This document shows positions 10,060 to 11,879 of a stretch of 11,879 bases of DNA, piece after piece (position 1 is the first letter of the stretch; each line of letters starts with the position of its first letter). Origin of the DNA: DASVDK01 sp036562265 [NCBI: Thermodesulfobacteriota bacterium] (GTDB lineage: Bacteria > DASVDK01); the NCBI GenBank assembly GCA_036562265.1, contig DATCKS010000315.1:1-11879 (forward strand), written 5' to 3'. Below the pieces are notes generated by a model. The model searched no databases. It was not told where the DNA came from and saw only the letters and a list, made by a program, of their open reading frames with translations. The position numbers were made by a program, and so were the translations under genes.

Positions 10060-10063
10060 GCCG
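10051..10063 (+). repeat. 13-bp direct repeat, copy 2 (ftsQ start)
   Basis: Identical to 9929-9941 and includes the ftsQ GTG in the GTGA context. The repeat places a copy of the murC-stop/ftsQ-start sequence at each end of the spacer. Confidence 0.75.
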
Positions 10064-10937
10064 CGTGTTGATGACCCAGCGAGCCGTGCGCCGCGCCCGG
10101 CGGTCGACGGTGCGGCGCGGGCTGGCGCTCGGCGCGGCCGCCGGCCTCGCGGCGGTGATCGTGGCGGTCGGCACGGCGCGCTGGCTGTCGACGCTTCCGG
10201 CGTTCGCGATCGAGGAGGTCGACGTGCGCTTCACGCGGCCGGCGCGGCACCTCACGCGGCAGGCGGTCCTCGAGCTTGCGCGGGTGACCCCCGGCGCGTC
10301 GCTCCTCGCGCTCGACCTCGGCCTCGTGGCGGAGCGCGTGGAGGCGCATCCCTGGGTCGGCCGGGTGGTGGCGCGCCGCGAGCTCCCCTCGCGGCTCGTG
10401 CTCGAGGTGACCGAGCGGCGCGCGGCGCTCCTCGTCCAGCTCGACCGGCTCTACTTCGCCGACGCGTCGGGCCGGCTCATCAAGCCGGTCGAGCACGGAG
10501 AGGAGACCGACCTTCCGGTGGTCACCGGACTCAGCGCGCAGGCCGTCGCGACCGACCCGTCCGGGACCGCGGCGCGTCTGGTCGAGGCGCTCGGCGTCCT
10601 CGACCTGGCCGACGCGCGGCTGCCGATCCGGGTCTCGGAACTGCACGTCGACCCGGTCCGCGGGTTCGTGCTGCGCACCGCGGCGGAGCGGACCTCCGCG
10701 GGCGGCCGGCTGACGATCGTTCTCGGGGACGGACCCTTCGGGCCCAAGCTCGAGCGCGCCGTTCGGGTCCTCGCCTACCTCGCGGCCGCCGGCGAGGCGG
10801 CCGAGCGGATCGACCTCACCCTCGGGCATCGGGCCGTGGTGAAGACCCGCTCGGAGGGCCGGACGATGGCGAGGTCGGGCGCGAGGGCCGAGGGGCCGCG
10901 GTCCACCGAGACCTCCGGAGGGGGACACGAGCTGTGA
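10056..10937 (+). CDS. ftsQ: Cell division protein FtsQ (POTRA-domain divisome protein)
   Basis: Bitopic inner-membrane divisome protein that links early cytoplasmic and late periplasmic division proteins. From the GTG at 10056 it is 293 aa. Layout: short basic cytoplasmic N-terminus (QRAVRRARRSTVRRG, about 8-22); one transmembrane helix (about 23-44); POTRA domain from FAIEEVDVRFTRPARHL to LVLEVTERRA (about 50-123), including the HPWVGRVVARRELPSRL stretch conserved in FtsQ; FtsQ-type beta domain with LYFADASGRLIKPV (132-145) and LPVVTGL (153-159). The last 25 or so residues are a polar Gly/Ser-rich tail. Start choice rests on GGGGAGG 6 nt upstream and on the preserved GTGA context; ATG at 10071 (288 aa) is the alternative. 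The stop overlaps ftsA (GTGA). Sequence is divergent, as usual for FtsQ, but position and domain order agree. Confidence 0.92.
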   Translation: MSRVLMTQRAVRRARRSTVRRGLALGAAAGLAAVIVAVGTARWLSTLPAFAIEEVDVRFTRPARHLTRQAVLELARVTPGASLLALDLGLVAERVEAHPWVGRVVARRELPSRLVLEVTERRAALLVQLDRLYFADASGRLIKPVEHGEETDLPVVTGLSAQAVATDPSGTAARLVEALGVLDLADARLPIRVSELHVDPVRGFVLRTAAERTSAGGRLTIVLGDGPFGPKLERAVRVLAYLAAAGEAAERIDLTLGHRAVVKTRSEGRTMARSGARAEGPRSTETSGGGHEL

Positions 10938-11879
10938 GCAAGCAGGGGAACCTCATCGTCGGCCTCGACATCGGCACGACGAAGATCTGCGCCATCGTCG
11001 GTGAGGCGACCCCCGACGGCGTCGACATCATCGGGATCGGGACGTATCCGTCCAGGGGGCTCAGCAAGGGCGTCGTGATCAACATCGACGCCACCGTCGC
11101 CTCGATCAAGAAGGCCGTCGAGGAAGCCGAGCTGATGGCCGGCTGTCAGATCCAGTCGGTCTACGTCGGCATCGCGGGTGGGCACATCAAGGGGTTCAAC
11201 TCCCACGGCATCGTCGCGGTCAAGGACCGGGAGGTGACGCCGCAGGACGTCCGTCGCGTCATCGACGCCGCCAAGGCGATCGCGATCCCGCTCGACCGCG
11301 AGGTCATCCACATCCTCCCCCAGGAGTTCATCGTGGACGACCAGGACGGCGTCAAGGACCCGGTCGGCATGAGCGGCGTGCGGCTCGAGGCCAAGGTGCA
11401 CATCGTGACCGCGGCCGTGACGAGCGCCCAGAACATCGTGAAGTGCGTGAACCGCACCGGCCTCGAGGTGTCCGACATCGTCCTCCAGCAGCTCGCCTCG
11501 GCCGAGGCGGTGCTCACGCCGGACGAGCGCGAACTCGGCGTGGCGCTGCTCGACGTCGGCGGGGGGACGACCGACGTGGCGGTCTTCGCCGAGGGGGGCG
11601 TGAAGCACACCGCCGTGATCGCCATGGGGGGCAACCAGATCACGAAGGACATCGGCTTCGGCGTGCGGACGCCCGACGTGGAGGCGGAACGGCTCAAGAA
11701 GAAGCACGGCTGCGCCCTCACGAGCCTCGTGCGGCGCGACGACACGATCGAGGTGCCGTCGGTCGGCGGCCGCCCGCCGCGGGTCCTGTCGCGGCAGATT
11801 CTCGCGGAGATCATCCAGCCCCGCGTCGAGGAGATCTACCAGCTCGCCGCGCGGGAGATCGTCAAGAGCGGGTTCGAGG
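10934..11879 (+). CDS. ftsA: Cell division protein FtsA, N-terminal 315 residues (3' truncated by window)
   Basis: Actin-like ATPase that tethers FtsZ filaments to the inner membrane and recruits later divisome proteins. The frame is open to the right edge, so the C-terminal subdomain and membrane-targeting helix are not in the window. Visible motifs: phosphate-1 loop LIVGLDIGTTKICAIVGE (7-24); RGLSKGVVINIDATVASIKKAV (41-62); YVGIAGGHIKGFNSHGIVAV (77-96), in the FtsA-specific 1C subdomain region; HILPQEFIVDDQ at 126-137; VGMSGVRLEAKVHIVTA at 144-160; phosphate-2 loop LLDVGGGTTDVAVF at 205-218; and GGNQITKDIGFGV at 232-244. It starts with GTG overlapping the ftsQ stop (GTGA), with a GGAGGGGG stretch at 10917-10924 upstream. 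ftsZ would be expected next. Confidence 0.96.
   Translation, partial: MSKQGNLIVGLDIGTTKICAIVGEATPDGVDIIGIGTYPSRGLSKGVVINIDATVASIKKAVEEAELMAGCQIQSVYVGIAGGHIKGFNSHGIVAVKDREVTPQDVRRVIDAAKAIAIPLDREVIHILPQEFIVDDQDGVKDPVGMSGVRLEAKVHIVTAAVTSAQNIVKCVNRTGLEVSDIVLQQLASAEAVLTPDERELGVALLDVGGGTTDVAVFAEGGVKHTAVIAMGGNQITKDIGFGVRTPDVEAERLKKKHGCALTSLVRRDDTIEVPSVGGRPPRVLSRQILAEIIQPRVEEIYQLAAREIVKSGFE

Overview
The window is one stretch of a division and cell wall (dcw) gene cluster. All genes are on the + strand and are packed almost without gaps: 3' end of ftsI (PBP3) - murE - murF - mraY - murD - ftsW - murG - murC - [118-nt spacer] - ftsQ - 5' part of ftsA. Both edges cut through genes. GC content is very high, start codons are often GTG, and every product keeps the key motifs of its family. 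This is core-genome DNA; I see no phage, transposase, CRISPR, tRNA or rRNA.

The organism is a GC-rich Gram-negative-type bacterium. MurE carries the DNPR motif of meso-diaminopimelate ligases, the gene order is the conserved ftsI-to-ftsA order, and FtsI ends in a PASTA-like domain. The N-termini of MraY and MurC resemble deltaproteobacterial proteins, so Desulfobacterota, Myxococcota, Methylomirabilota or a neighbouring lineage are plausible. This placement is a guess from remembered sequence style, not an alignment.

Function by region: positions 1-716 encode the end of the septal transpeptidase. Positions 713-4783 encode MurE, MurF and MraY, which complete the UDP-MurNAc-pentapeptide and load it on undecaprenyl phosphate as lipid I. 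Positions 4797-8559 encode MurD, the septal glycosyltransferase FtsW, and MurG, which makes lipid II. MurC (8552-9937) starts peptide addition. FtsQ and FtsA (10056-11879) belong to the divisome scaffold. Five junctions are 4-base ATGA/GTGA overlaps, one is an 8-base overlap and two are gaps of 1 and 13 nt, so one polycistronic, translationally coupled message is likely.

The exception is the murC-ftsQ junction, where many bacteria carry murB and sometimes ddl. Here there is a 118-nt spacer containing a 9-bp outer inverted repeat that encloses two perfect GC-rich hairpins. It is bracketed by a 13-bp direct repeat (9929-9941 and 10051-10063) that carries the GTGA stop/start sequence. The spacing of 122 bases leaves a 41-codon open frame (9934-10059) whose GTG overlaps the murC stop and whose TGA overlaps the ftsQ start, so it could bridge translation across the insert. 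This is the most unusual part of the window. murB must be elsewhere or be replaced.
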